A DNA stretch of 64,000 nt from UBA10329 sp964500205 (GCA_964500205.1 CAZCNS010000001.1:310001-374000), one strand, 5' to 3'. Counted from the stretch's first letter, positions 1 through 8,509 are shown. The notes: a model not told the origin generated them from the letters alone. Numbers and translations are program-made.

Positions 1-716
1 CGCAGGTCGGAGGGGGCCATGCGCACCTCCGCCTTCTTTCCGAGAAAGAACAATGTGACATAGACCGCACTCACCGCGTAGGAGACGGTTGTGGCCCATG
101 CCGCGCCCTTCATGCCCCAGCCCATGCCGAGGATGAATATGGGGTCGAGGATGATGTTGAGGATAGCGGGCAGCAGCATCACCATCATCGCCTCACGCGG
201 AAATCCTTGGGAGCGGATCACATTGTTGCCCATCATGGCCCAGCCGAGGAACGGCACTCCGATCAAGATGACATGGTAGTACTCCAGCGCGATAGGAAGC
301 ACCTCACCATCGGCACCGAACAGGCGCAGGATCTCCACATCGAAGACGAAGCCAAGGATGAGCGTCACTGCGGCCATCGTGACCGTCATCGCCACCTGGT
401 TGCCGAAGGTGCGCGAGGCGCGGGTCGCGTTGCCTGCCCCCAGTGCCCGCGAGATGATGCTACTGCCACCGATGCCGATGGCCATCCCTGTGCTGCTGAT
501 GAGGAACGTGATGGGCATGACCACCGTGATGGCCCCGATGGCAAGCGGCCCCACCCAGCGGCCTACGAAGATGGTGTCCACGATCATGTAGAGCGACATC
601 ACCAGGATTCCCACCGAAGCGGGCACCGTCTGCTGCACCAGCAGTCGGTTGACAGAGAGTGTGCCGAGTTCGGCAGAACGCTGACCTGCTTTCGCAGGAC
701 CGGGTGAGATGGCCAT
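1..716 (-). CDS. MATE family multidrug/cation efflux transporter (partial, 3' end outside window)
   Basis: The minus strand is open from an ATG at 716 to the window edge, giving the first 238 residues of a multi-pass inner-membrane protein. The translation has the look of a MATE (multi-antimicrobial extrusion) protein: an N-terminal cytoplasmic stretch, then hydrophobic helices with MIVDTIFVGR in helix 1, GIGGSSIISRALGAGN after helix 2, and NIILDPIFILGMGWGMKGAAWAT further on, all typical of the family. Such pumps export drugs or metabolites in exchange for Na+ or H+. The gene is divergent from nhaA, with a 64-bp space that must hold both promoters. The family is clear; the substrate cannot be told. 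Confidence 0.85.
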   Translation of the reverse strand, partial: MAISPGPAKAGQRSAELGTLSVNRLLVQQTVPASVGILVMSLYMIVDTIFVGRWVGPLAIGAITVVMPITFLISSTGMAIGIGGSSIISRALGAGNATRASRTFGNQVAMTVTMAAVTLILGFVFDVEILRLFGADGEVLPIALEYYHVILIGVPFLGWAMMGNNVIRSQGFPREAMMVMLLPAILNIILDPIFILGMGWGMKGAAWATTVSYAVSAVYVTLFFLGKKAEVRMAPSDL

Positions 717-780
717 TGTGCCGCCAAAGTTCAACACTCAGCCACAAGTCGCCACGGACCTGTCCTTATATATTCGCGAG

Positions 781-2097
781 ATGAAAAAGACAGCGCTTGA
801 CATATACTTGATGGATCCGCTGGCCAACTTCCTTAGCAGGCAGACCACCAGCGGCATCGTACTCTTCGCCTCTGCCCTCATCGCTATTGTCATGGCCAAC
901 TCGCCTTGGGCGGACTGGTACGCTCATTTGTGGCATCACCAGCTTTCGGTGGGCTACGATGATTTCCTAATCAGTAAGGACCTGCACCATTGGATCAACG
1001 ATGGCCTCATGGCGGTGTTCTTCTTCGTGATCGGTCTGGAACTGAAGCGCGAGATCATGGCGGGCGAACTGCGCAACCCGCGCGATGCGGTGCTGCCCAT
1101 AGCTGCCGGCCTGGGCGGCATGGTGGTGCCCGCGCTGGTCTACTTGCTATTGAACCCCAGCGGGCCCACACAGGACGGATGGGGGATACCGATGGCCACG
1201 GACATCGCCTTTGCGCTGGGAATCCTCTACCTGCTGGGCGACCGCGTGCCGCTGAGCCTCAAGATCTTCCTCACGGCCCTGGCCATTGCCGATGACCTTG
1301 GTGCGGTGCTGGTTATCGCATTCTTCTACACCTCAAGCATCGATTTCACCAGCCTTGCTGTGGGCGCTGTTTTCATGGTGGCACTCGTAGGATCCAACCT
1401 GCTGGGCGTGCGGAATGTCATCTGGTACGGAATGCTGGGAATTGGCGGGTTATGGCTGGCTTTCCTGATGTCGGGCGTTCATGCCACGATCGCAGCCGTG
1501 CTGGCGGCCTTCACCATCCCAGCGAATGTGAAGCTCTCCGACAAGCGTTTCGTAGAGAAGATCAAACGGCTGGTTACCCGCTTCGAGCGGGCCAATCCGA
1601 ATAACGTGAGCCTGGTGACGGATGAGCAACTTCATATCCTAGAGGACATACGCACAGTAGCCAAATATGCCCTCACCCCGCTTCAACGGCTGGAGCATGC
1701 CATGCACCCGTTCGTAGCGTTCGTTGTGATGCCTGTGTTTGCCTTGGCCAATGCCGGCATAGCGATTCCTTCAGATATTGTTGGGCAGCTTTTCAACCCT
1801 GTGACCATGGGAGTTTTCCTCGGTCTGCTGGTGGGCAAGGTCACGGGCATCATGGGCATGTGCTGGCTCATGCTTCGCCTTGGCTGGGCCTCATTCCCAG
1901 AGAAATGCGGTTGGCCCCACCTGCTCGGTGCCGCGCTGCTCGCATCGGTCGGCTTCACCATGTCGTTGTTCATCACCGAGTTGGCCTTCAAAGACCGTGA
2001 ACTGGCCATGATGGCCAAACTGGGCATCCTACTGGCATCGCTTATCGGGGGTGCAGGCGGATACTGGGTGCTGAAGCGGGCACCGGAGGTCAAATGA
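781..2097 (+). CDS. nhaA: Na+/H+ antiporter NhaA
   Basis: Inner-membrane antiporter of the NhaA family that exports Na+ in exchange for H+ for pH and sodium homeostasis. The 438-residue protein has the family pattern of about twelve helices. The neighbouring aspartates at about 171-172 (in ALAIADDLGAV) are the ion-binding pair of helix V. An in-frame start at 709 would extend the protein by 24 residues but would overlap the start of the divergent MATE gene, and the NhaA homology (MDPLANFLSRQTTSG) begins only after 781, so the ATG at 781 is preferred. The central loop (about residues 260-300) is longer and more charged than in E. coli NhaA, as is often seen in longer family members. Confidence 0.93.
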   Translation: MKKTALDIYLMDPLANFLSRQTTSGIVLFASALIAIVMANSPWADWYAHLWHHQLSVGYDDFLISKDLHHWINDGLMAVFFFVIGLELKREIMAGELRNPRDAVLPIAAGLGGMVVPALVYLLLNPSGPTQDGWGIPMATDIAFALGILYLLGDRVPLSLKIFLTALAIADDLGAVLVIAFFYTSSIDFTSLAVGAVFMVALVGSNLLGVRNVIWYGMLGIGGLWLAFLMSGVHATIAAVLAAFTIPANVKLSDKRFVEKIKRLVTRFERANPNNVSLVTDEQLHILEDIRTVAKYALTPLQRLEHAMHPFVAFVVMPVFALANAGIAIPSDIVGQLFNPVTMGVFLGLLVGKVTGIMGMCWLMLRLGWASFPEKCGWPHLLGAALLASVGFTMSLFITELAFKDRELAMMAKLGILLASLIGGAGGYWVLKRAPEVK

Positions 2098-2187
2098 CGA
2101 CCTTCCGGCTGGACAGTGGAGTCGCATGTTTCAGCGTTAACACTTACTGTTTCAAATTTCTGATTTCTGATTTCCTGTTTCAAAACA

Positions 2188-2862
2188 ATGCTTCTCCTTA
2201 CCCTCCCCTTTGCACGTGGCAATGAGACCTCTTATGAGCGTTTCCGCCCGCACCTTCCCGAAGGTTGGCAAATGGTGGCCTTCACGCAGCCGGGCAAGGG
2301 TTCGCGCATCACCGAGCCGTCACTATCGGACATTCATGCCATCGTGGAATGCTATCTCGCCCAATTCGATGAGGTAGTCACAGGCCCTTACATTATCTAC
2401 GGCCACAGTATGGGCGCCATGCTCGCCTATCTGCTCACGCATCGCCTTTTGGAACAGGGGAAAAACCTGCCGCAGCACCTTTTCCTGAGCAGTTTCCCAG
2501 CACCATCGCACCACCACGACAGGCACAGGGCAGCCATGACAGACCAGCAGTTCATCGCCCAAATGCGCACACTTGGCGGCCTACCGCCCGCAGTGCTCGC
2601 AGAACCCAAGCTGCTGCAGCTCATCCTGCCGATGCTTCGGGCCGACATCTCGGCCATTGACGGCTACCGCCATATGGAACGCGAACCGCTGCCGGTACCG
2701 ATGACTGTGATGTTCGGCTCACGCGAGACGGCTCTCATGGCATCGGTGCGCGACTGGCAGCAGGAGACCACGCTGCCCGTGAATATCCATCGCATAGAGG
2801 GCGGTCATTTCTTCATTTTCGAGCAGCCTGAGCAGACCGTGCGGATGCTCACCGGGAAATGA
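2188..2862 (+). CDS. Type II (GrsT-like) thioesterase, alpha/beta hydrolase fold
   Basis: A 224-residue alpha/beta hydrolase of the type II thioesterase family, which removes wrong or stalled acyl groups from carrier proteins of NRPS or PKS systems. The start LLLTLPFARGNETSYERF matches the family opening, so the ATG at 2188 is a good start. The nucleophile elbow GHSMGA puts Ser at 74 and the C-terminal GGHFF puts the catalytic His at 207. Where the catalytic Asp is normally found (GxxD), this protein reads GSRET, so Glu may replace Asp. No NRPS, PKS or phosphopantetheinyl transferase lies in the window, so its carrier-protein partner is unknown. Confidence 0.8.
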   Translation: MLLLTLPFARGNETSYERFRPHLPEGWQMVAFTQPGKGSRITEPSLSDIHAIVECYLAQFDEVVTGPYIIYGHSMGAMLAYLLTHRLLEQGKNLPQHLFLSSFPAPSHHHDRHRAAMTDQQFIAQMRTLGGLPPAVLAEPKLLQLILPMLRADISAIDGYRHMEREPLPVPMTVMFGSRETALMASVRDWQQETTLPVNIHRIEGGHFFIFEQPEQTVRMLTGK

Positions 2863-2902
2863 CCCACCGTGATACGGTCGCTCCCGTTCCCGACCGAATC
2901 CG

Positions 2903-2910
2903 TAGGTTTG
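2903..2910 (+). promoter_or_regulatory. TAnnTTTG promoter element for the Xaa-Pro aminopeptidase gene
   Basis: TAGGTTTG matches the Bacteroidota -7 consensus TAnnTTTG. It lies 22 nt before the ATG at 2933. Confidence 0.6.
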
Positions 2911-2932
2911 AGACGGATACACAACCGACAAA

Positions 2933-4225
2933 ATGAGATATCACCGCATAGACAACGAGCTCTTCGTCAACAACCGCAGGCGTTTCGCTGAAGGACTGGT
3001 GCCACAGAGCGTGGCCGTGTTCAACAGCAATGACATCATGCCCACCAATGCGGACGGCACCATGCGCTTCAAGCAGAACAGCGACCTGTTTCACCTCACA
3101 GGCGTGGACCAGGAGGAGACCATCCTGCTCATAGCACCCAATGCGCGAGATGAGGCCCACCGGGAAGTGCTTTTCCTGCGCGAGACCAACGAGACAATAG
3201 CGGTTTGGGAGGGCGAGAAACTCACCGTGGAGCAGGCCCGGGAGGTGACCGGCATCCAGACCATCTACTGGGTCAAGGACTTTGAGCGGGTGTTCAATTC
3301 CATAGCGGTGCAGATGGCGCACATCTACCTGAACACCAATGAGCATGGTCGCGCCAGCATACAGGTCGAGACCCGCGACATGCGCTTCATCAAGTGGTGC
3401 AAGGAGCGGTACCCTCTGCACAAGTATCGCAGATGCGCGCCCATCATGCAGCGTATCCGTGCCGTGAAGTCCAAGTTCGAGCTGCTACTGCTGCAAGAGG
3501 CATGCGACATCACCGAAAAGGGCTTCCGCAGGCTGCTCAAGACCGTAAGACCGGGTGTGTGGGAGTACGAACTGGAGGCCGAGCTGATACACGAGTTCAC
3601 GCGCAACCGGGCACAAGGCTTCGCGTACGACCCGATCATCGCTTCGGGCAAGAGCGCGTGCGTGCTGCACTACACGCAAAACAACCAACAATGCCAGAAA
3701 GGCGATGTGCTGCTATTGGACATCGGTGCGGAGTATGCCAACTACGATGCCGACCTGAGCCGTACCATACCTGTGAGCGGGAGGTTCACCAAGCGACAAC
3801 GGCAGGTCTATGACGCGGTGCTGCGCGTGCAAGAGGCGGCCATCGCCATGCTGACCCCCGGAACCATGCTGAAAGACTACCATCGCGAGGTGGGTAAGCT
3901 GATGGAGGCTGAACTGCTCGGACTGAAACTCATCACCAAACAGGATGTGGACGGCCAGGATCCCGCCCATCCTGCCTACAAGAAGTATTTCATGCACGGC
4001 ACCAGCCACTTCCTCGGTCTCGACACGCACGATGTGGGCGACTGGGACCTGCCCATCGAGGAGGGGAACGTGTTCACCTGCGAGCCGGGCATCTACATCC
4101 CCGAAGAGGCCATAGGCATCCGAATTGAGGACGACATCCATGTGACCCGCAAAGGGCCGGTGAACCTGATGAAAAACATCCCAAAAGAAGCCGAGGAGAT
4201 CGAGGAGTTGATGAACAGCAAGTGA
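2933..4225 (+). CDS. pepP: Xaa-Pro aminopeptidase (aminopeptidase P, M24B family)
   Basis: A 430-residue metallopeptidase that removes an N-terminal residue next to proline. An N-terminal creatinase/aminopeptidase P domain (about 1-170) is followed by the pita-bread M24 domain. The five metal ligands can be read in order: Asp in LLLDIGAEYANYD, Asp in DADLSRT, His in HGTSHFLGLDTHDVG, Glu in TCEPGIYIPEE and Glu in IRIEDDIHV. Length and layout fit bacterial PepP. It stands alone behind its own TAnnTTTG promoter. The protein is most likely cytosolic, as there is no signal peptide. Confidence 0.93.
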   Translation: MRYHRIDNELFVNNRRRFAEGLVPQSVAVFNSNDIMPTNADGTMRFKQNSDLFHLTGVDQEETILLIAPNARDEAHREVLFLRETNETIAVWEGEKLTVEQAREVTGIQTIYWVKDFERVFNSIAVQMAHIYLNTNEHGRASIQVETRDMRFIKWCKERYPLHKYRRCAPIMQRIRAVKSKFELLLLQEACDITEKGFRRLLKTVRPGVWEYELEAELIHEFTRNRAQGFAYDPIIASGKSACVLHYTQNNQQCQKGDVLLLDIGAEYANYDADLSRTIPVSGRFTKRQRQVYDAVLRVQEAAIAMLTPGTMLKDYHREVGKLMEAELLGLKLITKQDVDGQDPAHPAYKKYFMHGTSHFLGLDTHDVGDWDLPIEEGNVFTCEPGIYIPEEAIGIRIEDDIHVTRKGPVNLMKNIPKEAEEIEELMNSK

Positions 4226-4258
4226 TTTGCACGGGTCTGAGCGTTAAGACCTCAGCAC

Positions 4259-4266
4259 TAAATTTG
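4259..4266 (+). promoter_or_regulatory. TAnnTTTG promoter element for the antitoxin-like gene
   Basis: TAAATTTG ends only 5 nt before the ATG at 4272, so the transcript probably starts at or next to the start codon (leaderless mRNA). Confidence 0.6.
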
Positions 4267-4271
4267 TATCC

Positions 4272-4496
4272 ATGAGACGTCCGGCCAGAACCAAAGAGAA
4301 GCTTCTTGCGGCTATAGAAACCCTTGGTCAGACCGAGCTTATGCTGCTTCACGAGCATCTGCTTCTGATTCAAAAAGAAAAACAAGCGTTCGTGCTTGAT
4401 GAGCCTACTCGTGCAGGACAGGTGCGTGAAGCACTTTCGGGTATTGGCGGTCAGCTTTCGGAGACCATATCGACCATGCGTGACGAAAGGTCGTGA
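4272..4496 (+). CDS. Small protein, probable antitoxin of the adjacent PIN-domain toxin
   Basis: A 74-residue basic/acidic protein with no motif I can name: a helical N-terminal half (LLAAIETLGQTELMLLHEHLLLIQ) and a C-terminal half rich in Glu, Arg and Ser. Its size and its place directly before a PIN-domain gene suggest the antitoxin partner, with the helical part binding DNA or dimerising and the tail capping the toxin. The space to the toxin is about 100 bp, longer than in most VapBC pairs, and no shared promoter is proven. The antitoxin role rests on context only. Confidence 0.55.
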   Translation: MRRPARTKEKLLAAIETLGQTELMLLHEHLLLIQKEKQAFVLDEPTRAGQVREALSGIGGQLSETISTMRDERS

Positions 4497-4597
4497 TACC
4501 GAATGAACACGAAATTGCTATATGTCATTTCCTTGCGGTATCATGCCTTTGCAGGTTTCAATGAGCATTTTATGCGAGTTTGTCACCAACAAACGGT

Positions 4598-5038
4598 ATG
4601 AATCTGTTTATCGACACATCAGCACTCGTGAAATACTTTCACCGTGAGTCAGGAAGCGACCTGGTAGAACAGTTGATTGATGACTCCGCGAACAGCACTT
4701 GGATGTCCGAACTGTCGGTGGTGGAAAGCCTTAGTGCCTTTCACCGAAGATTCCGCCTCGGAGAGTTGAATTCTGAACAGTTGAATGTTGCCGTGGAGGG
4801 CTTCAGAAAGGAGGTCAGACGATTCAGGATACAGCCTCTGAACTCTATGGTCACGGGTGAGGCTGAGTTGCTGCTGACCGAATGGGCAAACACGCACGCC
4901 CTCAGAACGCTGGATGCCTTGCAACTGGCCTCCTTCTCTCTGATATCAGAGAAAGATTGGCGATTTGTTCTCGCTGACGAGGCTCTGGAAAGGACTGCAC
5001 AAGCATGCGGATACCAGACGCTGCTGGTAGGCAAGTAG
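4598..5038 (+). CDS. PIN-domain ribonuclease, VapC-like toxin
   Basis: A 146-residue PIN-domain protein, the fold of VapC toxins, which are Mg2+-dependent RNases. The acidic active-site residues are visible at Asp6 (NLFIDTSALVKYF), Glu43 (SVVES), Asp106 (TLDALQLAS) and Asp127 (LADEAL). An upstream TTG at 4580 is in frame, but the PIN fold begins right at MNLFIDTSA, so the ATG at 4598 is chosen. It follows a 74-residue antitoxin-like gene on the same strand. All catalytic acids are present, so the toxin looks intact. The RNA target is unknown. Confidence 0.85.
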   Translation: MNLFIDTSALVKYFHRESGSDLVEQLIDDSANSTWMSELSVVESLSAFHRRFRLGELNSEQLNVAVEGFRKEVRRFRIQPLNSMVTGEAELLLTEWANTHALRTLDALQLASFSLISEKDWRFVLADEALERTAQACGYQTLLVGK

Positions 5039-5050
5039 CTTAGGAAGCAC

Positions 5051-7027
5051 TCACCTCAGCACGATCGTCCCGATGTGATCGGCCAGCAGCCGCCTTACTT
5101 TCTGCAGTTTCTGAATGCGTGCCATGATAATGAGCTGGTCGTCCTCCGAGGCGGTCTTCAACTGCTCCTGAAGGTCGATGGTCATCTTCTCCAGCTTGCG
5201 CAGCTTCAGCGAGTTGAGCGATGACACCACCGACCGTTTCAACATCATGTCCTCGGTGCGTACCTCAATGTTGTGCTTGCCGTACTGCTCGCTCAGGGCG
5301 TACCTGGTCGAGAAGAAGCCCACTGCCAGCTGTGCCACCTCGGCATCGTGGTGCTGGGTGAAATGCTGCTCAGTAGGCACCTCGTGGCGCTCCAGCATCT
5401 GCCCGAACTCATCGAAAATTCTTTGGTAGAGCGGATTGTCGAACATCAGGCCATCCTCCACGATCTCACTGTGCAGATAATCGGCCACATTCACTTCCTC
5501 CTGATCAATGACCTTGTAACCCTCCTCATCCCACACATCGAACTCGATGTTCTTGTTCCCGAACATCATCAGGATGCGGATGATGTCGCGCTCCTGCCCC
5601 TCGGCATCACGGACCTGGATGTCCACCTGCGGCTTAGAGGTTATGGTGGGCTGCGGCAGTTCCTCCTCGAACGAGGGGGCCTGCCCTCCCTCCTCACGAC
5701 CTTGGGTGCGTTTCTTATCCTCAAAATTCTTCCTGCGCTGGCGGTTGAGTTCGAGCATCAGCACCTCCTCCTCCATCTGCATGATGGTGCCGCACTTGCG
5801 AACGTAAAGGTTGCGGATGATGGGGTCGGGAATCAGCGCGATGCTGCCGATGATGTCCTTGATGAGAGCGGCCGTGCGGATGGGGTCGCCCTGAGTGTCC
5901 TCGACCAGCAGCTTGGTCTTGAACTCGATGAAGTCCGTGGCATTGGCCTTCACGTAGTCCTTCAGCTCGTCACCGCCACGGTTGCGGGCGAACGAGTCGG
6001 GGTCCTCACCATCGGGGAAGAGCACCGTGCGCACGTTCATGCCCTCCTCCAGCACGAGGTCTATCCCTCGAAAACTGGCCTTGATTCCCGCAGCATCGCC
6101 ATCGTACATGATGGTGAGGTTGGGCGTGTAGCGTCTGATGAGGCGGATCTGCTCCACCGTCAGGCTGGTGCCCGAGCTCGCCACCACGTTGCAGATGCCC
6201 GCCTGGTGGAGCGATATCACATCAGTGTAGCCCTCCACCAGGTAGCATTCATCGAGGTTGATGATGTCCTTCTTTGCCTGAAAGATGCCGTAGAGCACAT
6301 TGCTCTTGTGATAGACCTCCGTCTCGGGGCTGTTGATGTACTTGGCTCTCTTCTTGTCGGTGCGCAGCGTGCGCCCTCCGAAGGCGATTACCTTGCCCGA
6401 CAGGTTGTGTATCGGGAACATCACCCGGCCCTTGAAACGGTCGAGCAGCTTGCCCTCACGGTCTATGCACAATCCTGAGTCTATCAGGTATTTCTTCTGA
6501 TACTGCGCCTCGGAAGCGGCCGTGTGGAGGGCATCGTAGCGGTCGAAGGCATAGCCCAACTCGAATTTCTCGATGGTCTCCATGCTGAAGCCCCGCTCTT
6601 TGAAATAGCTCAGGCCGATGGTCTGGCCCTCCTCGCTCTTCAGCAGGTTCTCTGTGAAATTGCGCTGCGCGAATGCCAGCACATGCATCAAGCTCTCACG
6701 TTCGTTCAGCTCCGCCTCCTGCTCGGGGGTGCGTTCCTCTTCCTTAATCTCGATGTTGTACTTCTTCGCCACATAGCGCAGCGCCTCGGGGTAGGTCAGC
6801 TTCTCATGTTCCATGATGAAGTTGACAGAATTGCCACCGGCCCCGCATCCGAAGCACTTGTAGATCCCCTTGCTTTTGGAAACGCTGAAAGAGGGCGACT
6901 TTTCGTTATGAAAAGGGCACAGGCCCCAGAGGTTCGTGCCCTTCTGCTTCAGATGGACAAAGTCACCCACGACCTCTTCCACACGGGCAGTCTCGAATAT
7001 CAGGTCTATGGTCTCCTTCGGGATCAT
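5051..7027 (-). CDS. dnaG: DNA primase DnaG
   Basis: Replicative primase that lays RNA primers for the replisome. The 658-residue protein starts with the zinc-binding CHC2 domain (Cys37, His40, Cys58, Cys61), followed by the catalytic RNA-polymerase core with the Toprim motif LVEGYTDVISLHQAG and the acidic stretch IMYDGDAAG. The C-terminal part, after a charged linker (about 430-470), is the helicase-binding region, which is poorly conserved between phyla. The ATG at 7027 lies 7 nt after a TAnnTTTG element, so the mRNA leader is very short. It is convergent with the PIN toxin gene and follows the transglutaminase-like gene on the same strand. Confidence 0.96.
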   Translation of the reverse strand: MIPKETIDLIFETARVEEVVGDFVHLKQKGTNLWGLCPFHNEKSPSFSVSKSKGIYKCFGCGAGGNSVNFIMEHEKLTYPEALRYVAKKYNIEIKEEERTPEQEAELNERESLMHVLAFAQRNFTENLLKSEEGQTIGLSYFKERGFSMETIEKFELGYAFDRYDALHTAASEAQYQKKYLIDSGLCIDREGKLLDRFKGRVMFPIHNLSGKVIAFGGRTLRTDKKRAKYINSPETEVYHKSNVLYGIFQAKKDIINLDECYLVEGYTDVISLHQAGICNVVASSGTSLTVEQIRLIRRYTPNLTIMYDGDAAGIKASFRGIDLVLEEGMNVRTVLFPDGEDPDSFARNRGGDELKDYVKANATDFIEFKTKLLVEDTQGDPIRTAALIKDIIGSIALIPDPIIRNLYVRKCGTIMQMEEEVLMLELNRQRRKNFEDKKRTQGREEGGQAPSFEEELPQPTITSKPQVDIQVRDAEGQERDIIRILMMFGNKNIEFDVWDEEGYKVIDQEEVNVADYLHSEIVEDGLMFDNPLYQRIFDEFGQMLERHEVPTEQHFTQHHDAEVAQLAVGFFSTRYALSEQYGKHNIEVRTEDMMLKRSVVSSLNSLKLRKLEKMTIDLQEQLKTASEDDQLIIMARIQKLQKVRRLLADHIGTIVLR

Positions 7028-7034
7028 GGGGTTT

Positions 7035-7042
7035 CAAAAGTA
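7035..7042 (-). promoter_or_regulatory. TAnnTTTG promoter element for dnaG
   Basis: On the minus strand this reads TACTTTTG, 7 nt before the dnaG ATG. The spacing implies a nearly leaderless transcript. Confidence 0.6.
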
Positions 7043-7096
7043 CTCTGCAAAAAGACCCATGAGCATCAAGCCAATCCTTGAAGGGCAGAAAGAGGC

Positions 7097-7780
7097 TCAG
7101 GCAGGCTCTCGCATCTCCACGGGACGCTCCACGTCCCAAAGCAGCATCCGCAGCCGCTCGTAATTGAACAAATGCGGATAGCGCAGGATCATCACCCCGA
7201 TGAAGTAGTCGCGGGGGTAGTCATCGAACACGCCATGATGCGCCACGTACTCCATGAACTTCTTATTCGACCGATCGAACTCGTGGAAAATGCTGTCGCC
7301 CTCGCCATCGTATTCTAAAGGAATGACATTGAAGAATTCGCACAGCTCCTTGTTGAAAGCGGGCGTGGCCTTCGTCCATTTCCCATCGATGAAAAGCTGT
7401 GTGATGCCGTGCATGGCGAACACATCCGTCTTGAGCAGGTCGATGAACTTCTGGGTGCTGATATGGTTGCGCACATCCGCGAACTCGAGCCTTGACGGAA
7501 TGCCCACCGCACGGGCACAGGCCGCCAGCAGCAGCGCCTTGTCAATGCAATGGCCGTCACCTCGGTTGAGGATGAAACTGGCCTGCATCTCAGCGGGCTT
7601 GGTGACGATGTTGTAGGGATTGTAACGGAAGCCGTCACGCACTGCGAGGTAAAGGCTCACAGCCTGATCTTTCTTGGAATCGCTGTCTCCCTTATTGGCC
7701 TCCGCAAAGGCGATAACCTCGGGGTGGTCGCTGTTGATGTAGTAAGTGGGTTGCAGATGCTGCGGGCCGAAACTGTCCAT
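7097..7780 (-). CDS. Transglutaminase-like superfamily protein
   Basis: A 227-residue protein with the papain-like transglutaminase core: the nucleophile Cys78 in RGDGHCIDKALLL, followed by ACARAVGIPSRLEFADVRNH, and His124 in FAMHGITQLFIDGKW. After the His strand the sequence reads KWTKATPAFN rather than the usual W-x-x-hydrophobic-D-P-T, so the third (Asp) triad member is not at its usual place. There is no signal peptide, so it is probably cytosolic. Family members include proteases and amidases, and no substrate can be assigned. Its promoter faces away from the Nudix gene. Confidence 0.8.
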   Translation of the reverse strand: MDSFGPQHLQPTYYINSDHPEVIAFAEANKGDSDSKKDQAVSLYLAVRDGFRYNPYNIVTKPAEMQASFILNRGDGHCIDKALLLAACARAVGIPSRLEFADVRNHISTQKFIDLLKTDVFAMHGITQLFIDGKWTKATPAFNKELCEFFNVIPLEYDGEGDSIFHEFDRSNKKFMEYVAHHGVFDDYPRDYFIGVMILRYPHLFNYERLRMLLWDVERPVEMREPA

Positions 7781-7803
7781 AGGTCTTGGGGAATTACGGG
7801 CGG

Positions 7804-7811
7804 CAAAGGTA
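7804..7811 (-). promoter_or_regulatory. TAnnTTTG promoter element for the transglutaminase-like gene
   Basis: TACCTTTG on the minus strand, within the longer shared string TACCTTTGCCGCCC. It sits 23 nt before the ATG at 7780, back to back with the Nudix promoter. Confidence 0.65.
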
Positions 7812-7826
7812 CTTCCCCACGAGGGC

Positions 7827-7834
7827 TACCTTTG
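7827..7834 (+). promoter_or_regulatory. TAnnTTTG promoter element for the Nudix gene
   Basis: TACCTTTG on the plus strand, 15 nt from the opposite-facing element. It argues against any Nudix start codon upstream of about 7835. Confidence 0.6.
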
Positions 7835-7838
7835 TGAG

Positions 7839-8483
7839 GTGCTTAACGATATTGCCGCATCACTTGTTCTAAGGCTCGCAGGGCCGCTCCCTGGACGTGA
7901 GGCCCAATACCGCATGGCAGCCTCGCTGCGCGTGCCCCCGGGGTTCAAGCCCGACCTGAAAAGTGCCCGCATAGGTGGAGTGCTCATAGCACTTTACCCC
8001 GACAATGGGCAGATTCGTACGGTGCTGATGAAACGACCCGATTACAACGGCACCCACAGCGGTCAGGTCAGTTTCCCTGGAGGAAAACACGAGCCGCACG
8101 ACCCGGACATCCGTGCCACTGCCCTGCGCGAGGCACAGGAGGAGGTGGGCATGCCCATCAATCGTGTGACCGTGTTGGGGCAGCTTTCGGAGCTGTACAT
8201 CCCGGCCAGCAACTTTCTGGTACATCCGGTGGTGGGCGTGCTCGACTCCGCCCCGACACTCACCCCCGATGCCCACGAGGTGGAACGCATCCTGCTGCCC
8301 GAACTTACGCACTTCTTCCGGGCCGATGTGGTGAAACAGACGAGCATCACAGTGAGTCAGGGACTCACCTTGCGTGCCCCATACTACGATGTGGACGGAC
8401 ATGTGGTATGGGGAGCCACGGCCATGATCCTGTCGGAGTTCACACAGGTGCTGCACGAATCGGGCTTCGACCCCCGCGCATGA
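7839..8483 (+). CDS. Nudix hydrolase, CoA pyrophosphatase (NudL/NUDT7) type
   Basis: Cytosolic Nudix enzyme that by family should split coenzyme A into 4'-phosphopantetheine and 3',5'-ADP. The motif before the Nudix box, HSGQVSFPGGKHE, is the NudL/NUDT7 signature, and the box ends in LREAQEEVGM. The upstream string PLPGREAQYRMA is also typical of the family, so translation must begin before it. No ATG fits after the promoter at 7827-7834. The GTG at 7839 is in frame and 4 nt after the promoter element, suggesting leaderless translation. A start at the in-frame ATG 7746 would lie upstream of the promoter. The exact start remains uncertain. Confidence 0.85.
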   Translation: MLNDIAASLVLRLAGPLPGREAQYRMAASLRVPPGFKPDLKSARIGGVLIALYPDNGQIRTVLMKRPDYNGTHSGQVSFPGGKHEPHDPDIRATALREAQEEVGMPINRVTVLGQLSELYIPASNFLVHPVVGVLDSAPTLTPDAHEVERILLPELTHFFRADVVKQTSITVSQGLTLRAPYYDVDGHVVWGATAMILSEFTQVLHESGFDPRA

Positions 8484-8487
8484 CCCG

Positions 8488-8495
8488 TACCTTTG
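8488..8495 (+). promoter_or_regulatory. TAnnTTTG promoter element for the WG-repeat gene
   Basis: TACCTTTG, 14 nt before the ATG at 8510 and just after the Nudix stop codon. Confidence 0.6.
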
Positions 8496-8509
8496 CGGGC
8501 CACAGCCCC

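Noticed and set aside
460..747. Open frame on the minus strand over the start of the MATE gene
   Set aside because: It lies in another frame of the real MATE coding sequence and gives a Gly/His-rich translation with no family pattern.
5273..6478. 401-residue open frame antisense to dnaG
   Set aside because: Mirror frame of a conserved primase; its composition (His/Val/Leu-rich) is typical of a shadow frame in GC-rich DNA.
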